A stretch of DNA of 64,000 bases from Argopecten irradians (GCF_041381155.1 NC_091137.1:23047655-23111654), one strand, 5' to 3'. Counted from the stretch's first letter, positions 51,101 to 63,079 are shown. Made by a program: numbers and translations. Notes: generated by a model not told the origin, from the letters alone.

Positions 51101-54100
51101 TGAACATATCTTCTGATACCTTTTTGCGGTCCTAATATACCTGTATACGTAATAAACAACATCTATATAAAAATCTTATAATATATTTTGCATGGAAACT
51201 ACCCTTGATCAATATATGCATTTTTCGTTTCCGCGTTTTTTCAATGGCAACAAAGAAAAGTTTCCTGAAATGAATCTGAACTGTTTCAATAACAGCCATG
51301 TCAACCCTTCAAGCCGGTTTGTTCTCCTGATTCAATACCTGTAAATAAAGAATTTAAATCACCAAATTCGACATAAACAAACTGGGTAAGATATGAAGAC
51401 AACGCTTATCATGTTAACAGATAATATATATGTATATGTATTGCATTCAAATAATCTTTATGAGTATAAATGACACACATTCATGATTATTGATAAATAT
51501 GAAACATTTTCCTTATATTTTTGTAATATCGCCCACAGTGCTGCACACGATACAAAGATAGAGATAGATGATCCGTTGAAGTTTGCTACCCCATACGGTG
51601 GCCAGTTGGTGTACGAACTTCCAGGTGGAAGTCTCCTCTACGTACATCTGAAAGATAAAAATGTAATCCGCCACCGAAAGCGATGGTCACAGGTTAGTAT
51701 CATCGTAAAGAATGACGAAAGTATCCATGAAAAATAGTATTAAAACAAACATATAAGAAACGGTTTTTCATGCAGTGCAACTTGGACTATTTAATTGAAA
51801 TTTCTTTTTTGTTACTTTGATTGATTTAAATAAAATCTAACGAAGATTGATTTTCTGTATTTCGTAATTTATTCCGGTAGGTGATGTACATGTATTACCT
51901 GCTTGGGTTTCGGATAGGACTGGATGCTGAGAAATCTGTCAAGGATGACAAAGATGGCAAAAAAATGCTCAAGTTTAAATTTGAAAAAGTAAATAATTCA
52001 ATTATTGTTAAATAGATACGATTAGCATTTGTCAGTTACATTGCCTGTTAAATAAATGTATATTTGTTTTAAGGTCAATTTTAATATTGGTTAATGTCAA
52101 TTATGTTTGCTGTTTAAATCAAGAGGAATGCAATACAGCCAGATAATCGAAATTGTTCATCAGAGAATTTAATCTTACTATATGGTATAAACACCACACA
52201 ACTCATAATAAACTTGGAAAGCCAGCGTTTACTGATCTTTACAGTTTGTACGATGTTAACTATAATCAATCAATACCGGAAGAAAAAAAATACTCAAATA
52301 AAATTATAGGTTATTTTTATATGATTTTCATAACATTCAAGGCTCACAACACGTTTATTCTGGCTCTTGATGGTGATGTGGATTTCACTCCTGATGCAGT
52401 TCGAATGTTGGTAGACAAGATGAGGAAAAACCACAAAGTGGGGGCGTCCTGTGGCAGGATATATCCTATTGGCAATGGTAACATTCAATCATACATTTAC
52501 ATAATCTTTAGAGGGTTATGCTGAGAGGAATATAAAATGATTAAACAAATGGAATTTGATATAAAAGCGTATCAGATATTAAACTTCTCTGGATTCAGTA
52601 ATGAATGCCGCTTATAGATAATCGTTTTTTGAGACACATATTACCTAATTATTGTTAAAGTTTTTGAGTACTATTTAATTTGGTAAAACTGATAATATGA
52701 TTTAAAATTTACGCATCAGCAATGAAAACATGTGATTGCATATCCTGATATGTTCATGATGAGGATATCGGTATAATTTGTTATTGTGTCTTAGGTCCGA
52801 TGGTGTGGTATCAGAAGTTTGAATATGCTGTAGCCCACTGGCTTCAGAAGTCTACGGAACACATCCTTGGATGCGTTCTATGTAGCCCGGGATGTTTCAG
52901 CTTGTTCAGAGGATCTGCACTAATGGACGACAATGTGATGCGGAAGTATGCAATCCTCCCAAGTGAGGCTGTGCATTACCTCATGTATGATATGGGTAGG
53001 TTTAGTTTTGATGGAGTTAAATCGAGTCGCAAAAGATATCAGCTAAACGTTAATACTATTTGCCAAAACTTACGTACTTAACAATTTTATGTTAAATATC
53101 ATATGTGAGTTTTTATAATGCAGATCACACTGTTTACCGCCGTCGTCCTAGTGTAATTACCTCATTTTAAGTCACCAATATAAATGTTCTACCGAAAATA
53201 CTTTTTTTTTTTTTTTTTAACTTTTAATTTTATTTTTATTTTGGAATGGTAGTGGCCCTTTAACAAATGGCATAAACATATACGCTATAATAAATCGTAG
53301 ACGAATTGGATATCTTTACTACACCACAAACTATTGCTGATTTGTTGGTGACTCAGGCCACAAGAACATAAAAAACTAATTTTCTTATAGCATGACTCGC
53401 TCATGACAAATACATTGACAACATATAATTATCTACGTATTCTGAACGAAAGGTAAAATTCGAAGTCTCTGATAATTGGGTTTGACCTGTTTCTTGATTT
53501 TGTTATAACTATTTTTAATACTGCATGAATATTCATATCAAAAGGTGAAGACCGCTGGCTTTGTACTCTACTCCTTAAGCAAGGTTATCGTGTCGACTAT
53601 GCCGCGGCGGCCGACGCTTACACGTTTGCTCCAGAAGGATTCGACGAATTCTTCAACCAGAGACGACGATGGATGCCCTCTACTATTGCTAATATCATGG
53701 ATCTATTGCAGGACGCAGATGCGACTGTGAAGAAGAATGATAACATAAGCCGACTGTACATTATATACCAGGGTAGATCTACGATTTTATTATATATACC
53801 TTGTCTTTCGCTTAAAAGTATGAATTACATTGAACGGGTTTATGATCAATTGCAACATCGATATTCCATGGGTTACTATCACTGACGTGATATCCACGGC
53901 TTGGCTATTGTAAAACTGGAGGCAGTTCACGAGAATATCACAGGCCTGCAGAGACTTCCTTTGAAGATTACAGAGAGAGCGACGCCCAACTTCAAAGCAT
54001 TAGTCAACCACAGTGTAACGTTATACAATGTCATTGATGTACCTCAAAGGATTTAATTACCTGTGGCTTCTGTTGCCCAAGTTTTACATTGAGATAGTCC

Positions 54101-57100
54101 AGGGGTGGTTATAACGTCAGTGATAGTAACCCATGCAGTATAGAGACTTTATCAGTTAAGAGGTTTTATCTTTATCATTTTTTCTTTAACAGGGACACTT
54201 ATGCTGTCCACGATGATTGGACCTGCCACGGTGCTGATGATGATCGCTGGCGCTATACTGACGGTGTTTCAAGTTGGCCTTATGGAATCATATTACATAG
54301 CCTGTTTACCAGCAGCGGCATTTTTTCTACTTTGTTTCTGGGTTCCACAGAGTTTTCAATTATTCCTGGCAAAACTTCTAAGTGCGTTTTACATGTTGAT
54401 TATGACTGTGGTCCTGGTTGGCTGTGTAGTGACTGCAGTGGAAGAAAACCCGTTTCATCCCAGCGTCATATTCCTTGCGGGTTTGGTGATTATATTCCTT
54501 TTCGCTGGTATTCTTCATCCGATGGATTTGGGCTGTTTATTATTTGGTGCTTTGTACTTTATTGGACTGCCCATGGGCTTCTTGCTTCTTGTTATGTACT
54601 CTCTGTGTAACCTACATGTAGTATCCTGGGGCACAAGAGAAGTCAGTACTGTTAACAAGACAAAAAAGGAGTTAGAGGAAGAAGCTGAACAGGCCAGACA
54701 GAAGGAGCTAGAAAAAAGTAAAGGATTCATATCTCGTTTTCTTCCTGGTGTTAATCTCGGAGAAATATTTGAAGAATGGCGTCAGAAAAAGAAAAAGGAT
54801 GACGAAACTGCAAAGGTTGTCAGAGAACTAAGTGCAAAAGTTGACAGCTTGATAAATGTATGGCTAGCCAAAAATAATGTTGACCCGTCTGTTTTATCAA
54901 CAAAGACAAACCAATCATCAGAGAAATGTAAGGAGAAAAGTACATCAGAGACATCAAACTCAGATAATGAAAATGAAAGACATCTCCCTCACAACAAGCC
55001 TACAGAAACAGTCCCGTATTGGACTGAACTTGATTGGTTAGGCAAAGACAAGAATTCTGACTTACAAACGGCTGAAAAAGAGTTCTGGAAGGAATTTATA
55101 GAAAAGTAAGAATACTATACACATATTTACTCTAGAAGAGCAACGTATGGCATTGTTCAAAATTTAGTTATGTATTGATAGCGGAATATTAGATTAGGAA
55201 TCTAAAATGCAAAACACAGCAGAATCATTGAACATTTTAGAGACCCCAGGCGACATTGATGCTATGTACTCTCACATTGTTAGGTGTCCAGTGCCAACTG
55301 TCGACTACTCTTATTTGTTAACATAATATATACAAATGCTATGTTTGTTGATACAGGTACAATACTACTTGAGGAATTACCATGCATTGTTTTGATAAGG
55401 CGACAAAAATGATAACACCAGTGACTACTACTTGAGGAATTACCATGCATTGTTTTGATAAGGCGACAAAAATGATAACACCAGTGACTTCAAAACTCAT
55501 TTTAAAAACCTTAACACTTGTAATCATATAAACCATATATATATTAGCTGCATTGATATCAATTCCTTGAATAAAAACCCATACATAGGGTAAATAAAAA
55601 CCTACCATAAAAAACATCTCTACACTACATGGACCTGCTTAATAAAAACCACTTAACCTGTATATAATGACCATGTAGTTAACAATCAATATCTATTTGA
55701 TATTTGGGTTGTCGTTTTACAAACATCAAGTATACCTTTACTTACCTGTGTTATATATGTATTGAATGATGAATGGTTTAGAACACGCATGGGATATGAA
55801 TTATGGTTTCCGGAAAGACAGTTTTCGTTGAATGAAATTCGAAAGTGAACAGTTGTAATGTATACACAGTTTTTTGTACTCACAATTGGCCCGTCATCAA
55901 TATAGCAGGATCAAGATCATCCCATGTACATTAAAATATTTTATCTTATGAAATAAAATTTTACTTTGTAATATTTTGTTTTTAAATTGGCTCAAAACTG
56001 ACATGATATTGCATGCAGTGAAATTATAGCTTTTGTTATCTTGTGCTGTTGATATTTATACATTTTTTGACAATGGGTCTATTCTGTTGCTTGCCTTTTG
56101 GTATTGAGCCATTTTACCATCGTATATTTGTTCATTCTTGTTCTTTTCATACTCATTTTATTTGGTTCATTGGTAGAACTTTTATTTTCACTTCCTGTTT
56201 ACAACGTGTTCTCGTATTGATTTGTGATTTCATCAAAAGATTAAATATCCATTTAGCTTATAAATAAATGTGATGGAAGGAAGAGTTATTAGTGTTTTCG
56301 CAAACCCGTCAAATCTTTCTATAAGCGGGTTGTCTAGTGTTATTTTGTAATTTGTTATTGTTTTGAAACTTAAAATATAAGGATAGCTCAGATATGTGGG
56401 TTTTTTTCTGTTAGTTAATATTTTATCGAAAAGATGACCGACATTCATGGTTTATTTTATAGTGTCGGTGGAGTAGGATCAAGTTCCAATGCACTGTGTA
56501 CGACAGAAAAGTAAGATGTTGCTTTGTGCTTTCATCACATAAGGGTTGTAATGGCATGTAGTTCCATGTACATATACTGTAAAACACCTTCTTTTCGCTG
56601 TAATTTTATTTCGCGGTTTTTGACTTTCGACTATTGTCAGACGATTTAATGTCGCGATTTAGACTATTCATTTTGTTGTATTGTGTCTGTTTTTGAAATA
56701 ATTTCGCGTCGATTGATTTTCGTGATTTCGTTTTATCGCGACATTTAAAGGTGTGCAAAATAGACTGGTTTACACTAACTCGATATCATCGTTTTGTATT
56801 TACAAAAACGTAAATATGTCAAGGACGATGATAGCATAAACCAATAAATGTACTGTATATTTAGTACGTAGTCAGATATTGGTAGTAAAAATATGCCTCT
56901 TGCTAGGAACAATTTGTTCCATAGTCATCCATGACTTAGGTAAATCATTTATCAGTTGGTGATATACCATGTAATTTATGCTATTCCCTCTCTGTGTTAT
57001 GAATATTTTTTGTGTGTATTCCGTAGGTACCTTTCACCGTTAGATGCGAACGTCAAAGCACAGAAAGAAACTCAGGAAACGCTGATTGAGCTACGAAACG

Positions 57101-58315
57101 GAGTGTGTGGAGGCATAGCAGTCATCAATGTTATCTGGATTGCCGTTAACTTTATGTTCCAGCTCCGGGGCCCTGGACTAGTCACAATACCTATTCCGTC
57201 CGTATGTATATACTGTACATGTTTGCATTTTCGTGATAACCATATTTCACCCATTATTTGCCTGAATTTGAAGTTAAATTTTCAGTTATTTTTTAAAGCC
57301 TCATATCGTTAATATATTTGTCATTCGGAATAAGCTCATGTCATAGTCACATTTGGTTTGCACAAACTATTTTATTTTGCTTAATAAGTGCAAAATATAA
57401 GTGGTTACATTAACTGTCATTATGACAAAATCAAAAGCAGAACTCTGATTCAAATGATATTACAGTGACATGATCTATCTTCGAGAGTAGATACAATTAA
57501 CGTTTAAATAGTAAAAGATAATATTTCATCGGCGACTCATGTCATACACATTCTTATCATATCCGGATAAGTAAAAAGCTCAGATGCCTTATGATACTTA
57601 ACAGAAAGTTTATTACTGAGCTTCAATACCTTGCTACAATGAGTATAGAAGCAAAGAGAATATGACAAATCCCACACAGTCACATTCAATTTCACTATTA
57701 TTAGCACTTTTTTCATTAGGCAAAGATCACAAATATCCATATGTTATTTTCCCTTTAGCTTGATATTCTTTTATTTAGGTATGGGGAGACGACGGCGGTG
57801 GCCCAGATTATCTCCAGGTTGACATTCTAGGACTTTCCTTTGTCATATTCTTCATGGTGCTCCTGCTTATACAGTTCTGTGGAATGGTGATGCATCGCTG
57901 GGGGACCCTACTTCATTTATTAGCATTCACAGAACTGACGCTACCGTGGTCCAAGACAACGTTGGAAGAAAAGAGGGAGCAGTTTCTGTCCGAATTAAAG
58001 AAGAATTACACTGCGAAAATAATTTACCAAAATGATAGCTCAACAGATAATAAAAAAGATAAATCAGAAAAACGCAGAAAATTAAAAGAGAGAGTACAGG
58101 GTATCCAGATTAGTGGTAGAACAGGGGGACATGGGGTAGAGCCTGATGAAAGAAGTCGGGAATGGGCGGAAAATATCTACAGGAGGGAAAGAACTAAGGA
58201 TCGTTCATTGAATTACGAGGTTGGAACGTTTAGTCACTACTTATCACAAAGGGTTCGGAAAAGGCATCGAGGGATAGTTAATGTTGATGACTACATCCCG
58301 GAAGCTGACTATTAA
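42079..58315 (+). CDS. Chitin synthase, copy B (intact)
   Basis: Exons: 42079-42146, 44001-44175, 44464-44631, 45435-46285, 46790-46888, 48482-48631, 49023-49099, 49251-49353, 51539-51692, 51881-51988, 52342-52477, 52795-52995, 53545-53772, 54193-55105, 57027-57201 and 57779-58315. All junctions keep phase; together they give about 1,380 residues. About nine N-terminal membrane segments precede the GT2 catalytic domain: VIYACATLWHET, DDAFEY, RHRKRWSQVMYMYYLLG, ALDGDVDF, GPMVWYQKFEYA, CSPGCFSLFRGSAL, GEDRWLC and NQRRRWMPST. Then come five membrane segments, WGTREV, a charged linker, and two last membrane segments with HRWGTLLHLL. The enzyme polymerises UDP-GlcNAc into chitin at the plasma membrane (family knowledge). 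No myosin-like head, known from some molluscan chitin synthases, is encoded in the exons seen. The start codon is not certain. Confidence 0.9.
42393..42500. repeat. Related to the CCCGAG hairpin family
   Basis: GGACAGGGATATTTCAACCC and GAGTGAAAT, then AGCTGGTCAACCC and GCCAAAATCTTTCC, match 29330-29420 in order. Here the central core is eroded. Confidence 0.45.
43735..43925 (+). mobile_element. Degraded tRNA-derived SINE, 5' truncated
   Basis: CCGACATATTACCACCAGCC and CTTCGGGTACTCCGGTTTTC match the SINE at 2398-2609 in order, without the A box. It ends about 75 bp before the copy B exon at 44001, in the intron. Confidence 0.7.
44001..44175 (+). CDS. Copy B exon 1, first membrane segment
   Basis: It starts after ATTTTCAG and ends at GTAAGT. 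It reads YWDTFEMDGPADIRRG, a conserved opening of animal chitin synthases, then one hydrophobic segment (VLKGVAFVTLSLSLLLCTVC). Copy A has no matching exon in the window. Confidence 0.8.
45435..46285 (+). CDS. Copy B exon with seven membrane segments
   Basis: It opens VLLLESIPTAGIGFLVYH after a TAG acceptor and ends at GTAAGT in phase 2, where the unspliced frame reads TCG-TAA. Seven hydrophobic segments with short loops form the N-terminal membrane block. Confidence 0.88.
47154..47660. other. Copy B-specific intron insertion
   Basis: Relative to copy A (near 3655), about 0.5 kb is present only here, between GATATGGTAT and GGTAGAGTTGATGG. Both edges carry TTAA, but no inverted ends were found. 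It may be an insertion in B or a deletion in A. Confidence 0.5.
48482..48631 (+). CDS. Copy B WHET exon, absent from copy A
   Basis: After TATGGTTTTAAG it reads RDKEKDVEKSEE and then PPVIYACATLWHETSTEMTQ, LMKSLF, ending at GTAAAT. The ACAT-WHET motif marks the start of the catalytic domain in animal chitin synthases. The exon is 150 bp and phase 2 at both ends, and joins MDMDFSIRKAA at 49023, matching the family order. Confidence 0.85.
49106..49133 (+). repeat. Poly-A tract in copy B intron
   Basis: About 27 consecutive A close to the donor of exon 49023-49099, replacing roughly 100 bp that copy A has here. It may be the tail of a retroposed insertion whose body is gone, or a local deletion scar. 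Confidence 0.6.
52342..52477 (+). CDS. Copy B DGD exon
   Basis: It encodes AHNTFILALDGDVDFTPDAV through CGRIYPIGNG and splices in phase 1 to GPMVWYQKF. The aspartates belong to the GT2 nucleotide-sugar and metal site. Unlike copy A it has no frameshift. Confidence 0.9.
53545..53772 (+). CDS. Copy B catalytic exon with EDRW and QRRRW
   Basis: Read in phase it gives GEDRWLCTLLLKQGYRVDYA, then AAADAYTFAPEGFDEFFNQR, then RRWMPSTIANIMDLL. EDRW carries the proposed catalytic acid and QRRRW is the product-binding signature of processive GT2 enzymes. It is 11 bp longer than the damaged copy A exon. Confidence 0.9.
54193..55105 (+). CDS. Copy B post-catalytic membrane block and linker
   Basis: Five hydrophobic segments, with EENPFHPSVIF between the third and fourth, then WGTREVSTVNKTKKE and a charged helix-rich linker of about 140 residues. 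The donor GTAAGA forms an in-phase TAA if not removed. Confidence 0.9.
55366..55490. repeat. Tandem duplication, two ~60-bp units
   Basis: ACTACTTGAGGAATTACCAT to AATGATAACACCAGTGACT occurs twice in a row, nearly identical. Copy A has only a single, diverged version (near 13290), so the duplication is specific to B and recent. Confidence 0.85.
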
Positions 58316-60083
58316 TCGTAAAAAAGTGAAAAATATAAATCAAAAGCAATAATATAATTTTGAGTTATTTCCCTTCTTATCACTGCATTACACATTGGTT
58401 CCTTATTTATATAAAGAAATCATATCCCTAAAAGTTATTTAATTTGTAATAATTAAATATATCATTTACCTATCGGGTGAACATATGCCGATGGTTTTGA
58501 TACTAATTTTGTATCAAAACTGTATTTCGTCTCCATCTCGTCAAGAGCAAATGAAGTATAGAATATGTTCAACAACATATGTGCATACAAGACCGGCTTT
58601 TCATATTATGCATACAACTCTGCGTCATAGAAGTGAAAGAAGTTACAATGTAGATATCAAACTTTTGATGTTTTCTGTTACTAATATATCCTATATATCC
58701 CTGACAAGAGCACACACTTTGTTGAAGTAAACTTTAATTAAAGACTCAAGAATCATTATTCAAAATCACTTTTTCAAACAAAATGCATTACGCTTTTCTG
58801 AGAAAAATTTGTTTGTTTTGGCCTTCCTGATTAAAATCTGAAACAACTTGTGCACGCTTTATGTGTATATTACAAACGAATTTGTTTTCCAAATTTCCAC
58901 CATTATGATAGACAAATACGTGGGTTTTGAGATCCCAAAACGACGTGGGTAAAGTACCGATTAGTCCCACCTTCCGGTAATTATGACGACACAAATATCA
59001 CGTCAAATGACGACGTCATAATCACCGGAAGGTGGGACTAATCGATGGTAAATAGTACTTTACCCACGTCGTTTCGGGATCTCGAAACCCCCGTATTGCA
59101 AGCACCACTGCATGCTTTATATAGAGTAAATGCAATGATTACAGATTTTACTAAAGATCTACCTAAATCTTAGATTTTAGTGCAAGATTTCCATTTTCTA
59201 ACAAATGCTATATGAAAACATTTAAAGAATTAGTCTGTGTTTATATACTTGTATACAATCAATATTTATCTGTGTTTGCTGATTTATTTATAATTAATAG
59301 TAATGACATAGCATCATGACAATTATGAATTAGTCTTGTCTTTATATGTTGCCCTCGTTAATAAAGATTTATATCATAACAACTGATTAACTAATCTATT
59401 AAAGATGAATCGACCGATTATACATAAATGTAAATAGTATCCTTCAATAAAAACTTCCTACCTTATCAAAGATATGTAAATAAAGTTTTTGGTATTTCTT
59501 ATACATTTATAACAAAAATTAAAAAAAATCAACGATAAACTATATTTTTACAATTAGCACATACTGTTACTAATTCCATTATTAATAAGATGAATATCAA
59601 ATAAATATTAATTAAACTTGAGCGCCTGATATATGTGTAAATGACGGAAATTTTATAATAACATCCGAAGTGCATTATTTTATTTTTATGAAATTGTATA
59701 CATGTATATATTATCAATCCCCTTGAAATGAAATGGTTACAAATCAGTTGTATAAAAACATAAGAGGCCAAATGACGTTTCGGAGGGTAGCCACGTACAC
59801 CTTTATTGTAAACACATGACGACGGTGTAAGGGTAATCTAGAATAAAGTATTTCGTCCTTTCAAGTAGATGGTAATCTGTGTGTTTACTGTTTTACATGT
59901 GTAACATGGTCAATAAAATTAATTTATCACAATTAAATCAACAAGTGACATAACGATGAGTGCAACACCACTACAGAAGATGATGGAAAATTCAATGAAA
60001 TCTGAAATTCAACTCTCACGAACATATGGTTGATATAGGATTATACATGAATAGATTGATTAGTGTTCATAAATCTTGATCTT
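58316..60083. other. 3' flank of copy B
   Basis: It aligns with 16298-17555. It includes the hairpin MITE at 58913-59098 and a candidate AATAAA at 59360-59365. Similarity to copy A stops near 60080, directly at the left edge of the second R1 copy. Confidence 0.55.
58913..59098. mobile_element. Hairpin MITE, filled in copy B
   Basis: CAAATACGTGGGTTTTGAGA at the left matches, inverted, TCTCGAAACCCCCGTATTG at the right. The arms continue through TTAGTCCCACCTTCCGG and CCGGAAGGTGGGACTAA with a short loop. Copy A has the site without it (near 16800). Confidence 0.75.
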
Positions 60084-61024
60084 ACAATGTGGATTGTACT
60101 CAGTAATTCATGATCATGATCACTTGCCATGGATATATCCAATATGCCGATATCCTCGTTGACACTGTTGTCTCAAACACTGGTGTAAGTTTATGTTCGG
60201 TCTTTGATGGAGTAGAACATGTAGGCTTACCAGGCTTCGTATATATGTATACATCGCTGTATTATTTTAAAAAGAAACAAGGTTTAATATCTATATAGCA
60301 GGTAACGACATGGCGTATTTGTGTTTATATTCATTTGTTTACTAGTTTTGTCGAGCCACCCCATGGGAGGCCTCATCAGGTAACACAAACGTGTATTCGG
60401 TTTCGATGTACATTTCAATAAAGCTAGATTTAGGCCCCCTATGCATCTATATATCTTACAAAATTCATAAGATCAGCAAATACCATTGTAATTGTAATTT
60501 TGTTAATTGCTTGCTTTCTGTTCAAGAACAAAAACTTTTTGAATAGTTTTAGTCTAGTTTTATACAGAAACTACATGTAAATATATATGTACTTTTTGTA
60601 AGTCCACGCGTGGAATGCGTGGGTTCGTAACGTGCAGTCGATCACGATCGAGCAACTTGACCGCTAAATAAATTATCGTTGTTTGAAGAATTGGTCTCGC
60701 TCTTCACCACGTTCCAACGGACCCATATGTGTGTTCACTGACACGTATTTGGCGAGTTGCGTTCGCCATGCATGATGTTGATGTTTGTTAGGGAAATTCC
60801 AATTTTATGTGCCTACGCATGCGTACTAGATTGTTTTGGCTGTGGGGCGGAACTACGGATTTTCCCCTCTCCGAAGAGGGGTTTTCTATTGTTTTGAAAA
60901 AATATGGAAATGTTGGGCATTTTTTATTAGCGGATATTTTCATAAGGATATATGCTCTACTATACAGCAAAGTTTGGTACTTTATGGCGATATTTTTTCA
61001 CCCCAAAACATAATGGGGCTTTAA
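60084..61024. repeat. R1': second copy of the long direct repeat
   Basis: Same orientation and order as 37869-38793, with small indels (for example an extra ~30 bp near 60150). Its TCGATCACGATCGA has lost the perfect palindrome of the upstream copy. It begins within a few bases of the end of the A/B duplication. Confidence 0.75.
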
Positions 61025-61220
61025 ATTATAAATCATATTCCGTTACAAAATAGAGCAACAGTCTATAAAGATAATGTCTATCTTTGTCAGCCTTAGACTA
61101 CATTAAAACTAGTTTTACATATATAGCTTCTTTATTAGAACATTCTGTTTCAAATTATGTTGCTTTGTCAACAAATAAATGTTTTAAGCTTATTCTGAAA
61201 ATAAATGTTATCATACTATA

Positions 61221-61615
61221 TTAAAGGGACAATTCAGTCTAAGAGAATATTATAATTGGTATATATATAGGAAAAAAACCAAGTTCTCCCACTTATGGAA
61301 ATTAGATCAGTCGGTTTTACTGTGATATGCCAGAAAAGCCCATGGTGGTGAAATGCGTTTGAAATATTCAAACTCACTCGCTGTCCACCATTACACATTG
61401 TGGTTGAACATCTTGTATGTCCCTTGCTCGCAGAGTAATGCTACTTTTGCCTAGAACTGCTCAAATCGCTCTGACAGTAGTGTGTTTACCTTATTAGGTT
61501 AATTGTCTTGCCTAAAAATCATTTTATCACCTCCTCAGTGATTATGTAGTTCATTTGTTTAACGTGCGTGACTTTTGCTCGGGTTTGGGTACAGCGTCCA
61601 TATTGTCCATATCAG
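61221..61615. mobile_element. TTAA MITE, truncated second copy
   Basis: It starts TTAAAGGGACAATTCAGTC and aligns in reverse with 4620 back to about 4245. The other terminal inverted end is missing, apparently cut off where the hairpin element begins. Confidence 0.7.
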
Positions 61616-61650
61616 TATTTCCTGATCATGACTCGTGTAATACTATAAGA

Positions 61651-61797
61651 CTCTTTCATATGTGGATATGAAGGATAGGGATATTCTACCCGAGGGTCAC
61701 AAAATGTAGTAAAACCCGAGGCTTGCCGAGGGTTTTGCAACATTTTGTGATCCCGAGGGTAGAATATCCCTATCCTTCATATCCACTTATGAAAGAG
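61651..61797. repeat. Large near-perfect hairpin
   Basis: Arms 61651-61717 and 61730-61797 pair almost completely (CTCTTTCATATGTGGATATG with CATATCCACTTATGAAAGAG at the ends). The loop holds GAGGCTTGCCGA. It looks like one end of a larger element that may run to about 62137, where GGTATGAAAGAA recurs. Confidence 0.8.
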
Positions 61798-62494
61798 TAT
61801 TTTTCTTTCATACCACGACGTTTTACTGCAATTTTACAACTATAATATCCCGCCATTTTGAAATAAATTCGAAGATATCCACGACTGGAAGTCAATTTCC
61901 ATACATGAAAAATTACGTGATATTTTCAACACAAATTCCGTTGCTTGCATCTTTTATAGTAAAACCAGTCAATTTTGTGAAAAAAATGTTAAAATTTTAC
62001 CGAGGAAATAGAGATTTTGTTGACGCCGTGACGTCACGAGGCTTTATTGCATGGGTAGCCATGCAATACAGCCTCAGGCGACATGAGTGTATTGCCCTAG
62101 ACCAGCCAGTATTACACGTGTAGGTATGAAAGAAATGTATGTACTTATTGAACAACTCAATCAGTATCTTATTTTATATACATTTTATTCTGAATAATAT
62201 ATATTAACATTAAACATAGAAGTTTTTGAAAAATGTATACGGTATTGGTATTTAAAATAAATTTTACTTCACTGGTATGTTTCCAAAATGGTCGTAACAT
62301 AATATATAATATTTATGATTTCTAACAATGCATTGTACACGGAATGTATAAAGTTACAGTTTCAATACTCTGGAATACACATACGCTCATTCATAATCCA
62401 CTTGATATCGCGAAATTCACGAATAAAAATCTCACGCGAAAGAAAGCTGGGTTACAGTATATAGAAGATATATACGATAATGTACATCAAGTTA

Positions 62495-62863
62495 TTAAAG
62501 ATGCTCCAACGCTGACAAATGGTATTTATTCTCTATCAAAAACAGGTGCAGACGATTTAGTATTGTTCTTCCGTTATACAAGTTTTTTTACTTTACACCA
62601 TTACCACCACTGAAAGGTTTGAGCTTCTAATTTTACTTCAAGTTAAAAATATTAAAAATAATTAATTGCATCCCGAAAAAAATTCGTGCCACTATTTCCT
62701 ATATGGAAGGAAGTACTGATTGCGGATGCACCAGAGGCAAAATAAATGATTTTCTATTATTTTTTATGTCAATTAGACATATATATATATACACGATTAA
62801 ACACTAATTATTGTTTAAATGTTGAATATCATTTATGCTATGTCGGCGGTGGATCATCTTTAA
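62495..62863. mobile_element. TTAA MITE, copy 2
   Basis: Inverted-orientation partner of 27159-27512, with ends TTAAAGATGCTCCAACGCTG and, inverted, TTAAAGATGATCCACCGCCG. It has no coding capacity. Confidence 0.75.
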
Positions 62864-63079
62864 AAAAATTGTTAGTGGGATTTCCGTGCGTGTTAAAAGT
62901 GAAGAAAATAGTGAAAATACATTATATTTAAATCAAAAGTTTAAGATTCCTGAAGTATGAAAATCTATATAAATGTATTACTGTTAAAGTAGTTCATTTT
63001 TAATTACTGAAAATACAATATTAACAAAATAGTAATTAGATATTTTAAGATCCGTTACTATTTGTCCGGTACAATGTAA

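Noticed and set aside
37869..61024. R1/R1' as long terminal repeats of a giant retroelement
   Set aside because: The ends do not have TG...CA form, there is no primer-binding site or polymerase between them in the same unit, and the interior is a spliced cellular gene.
62344..62613. 89-codon open frame
   Set aside because: It overlaps the TTAA MITE at 62495-62863, is not conserved in the other copy at 27159-27512, and has no recognisable domain.
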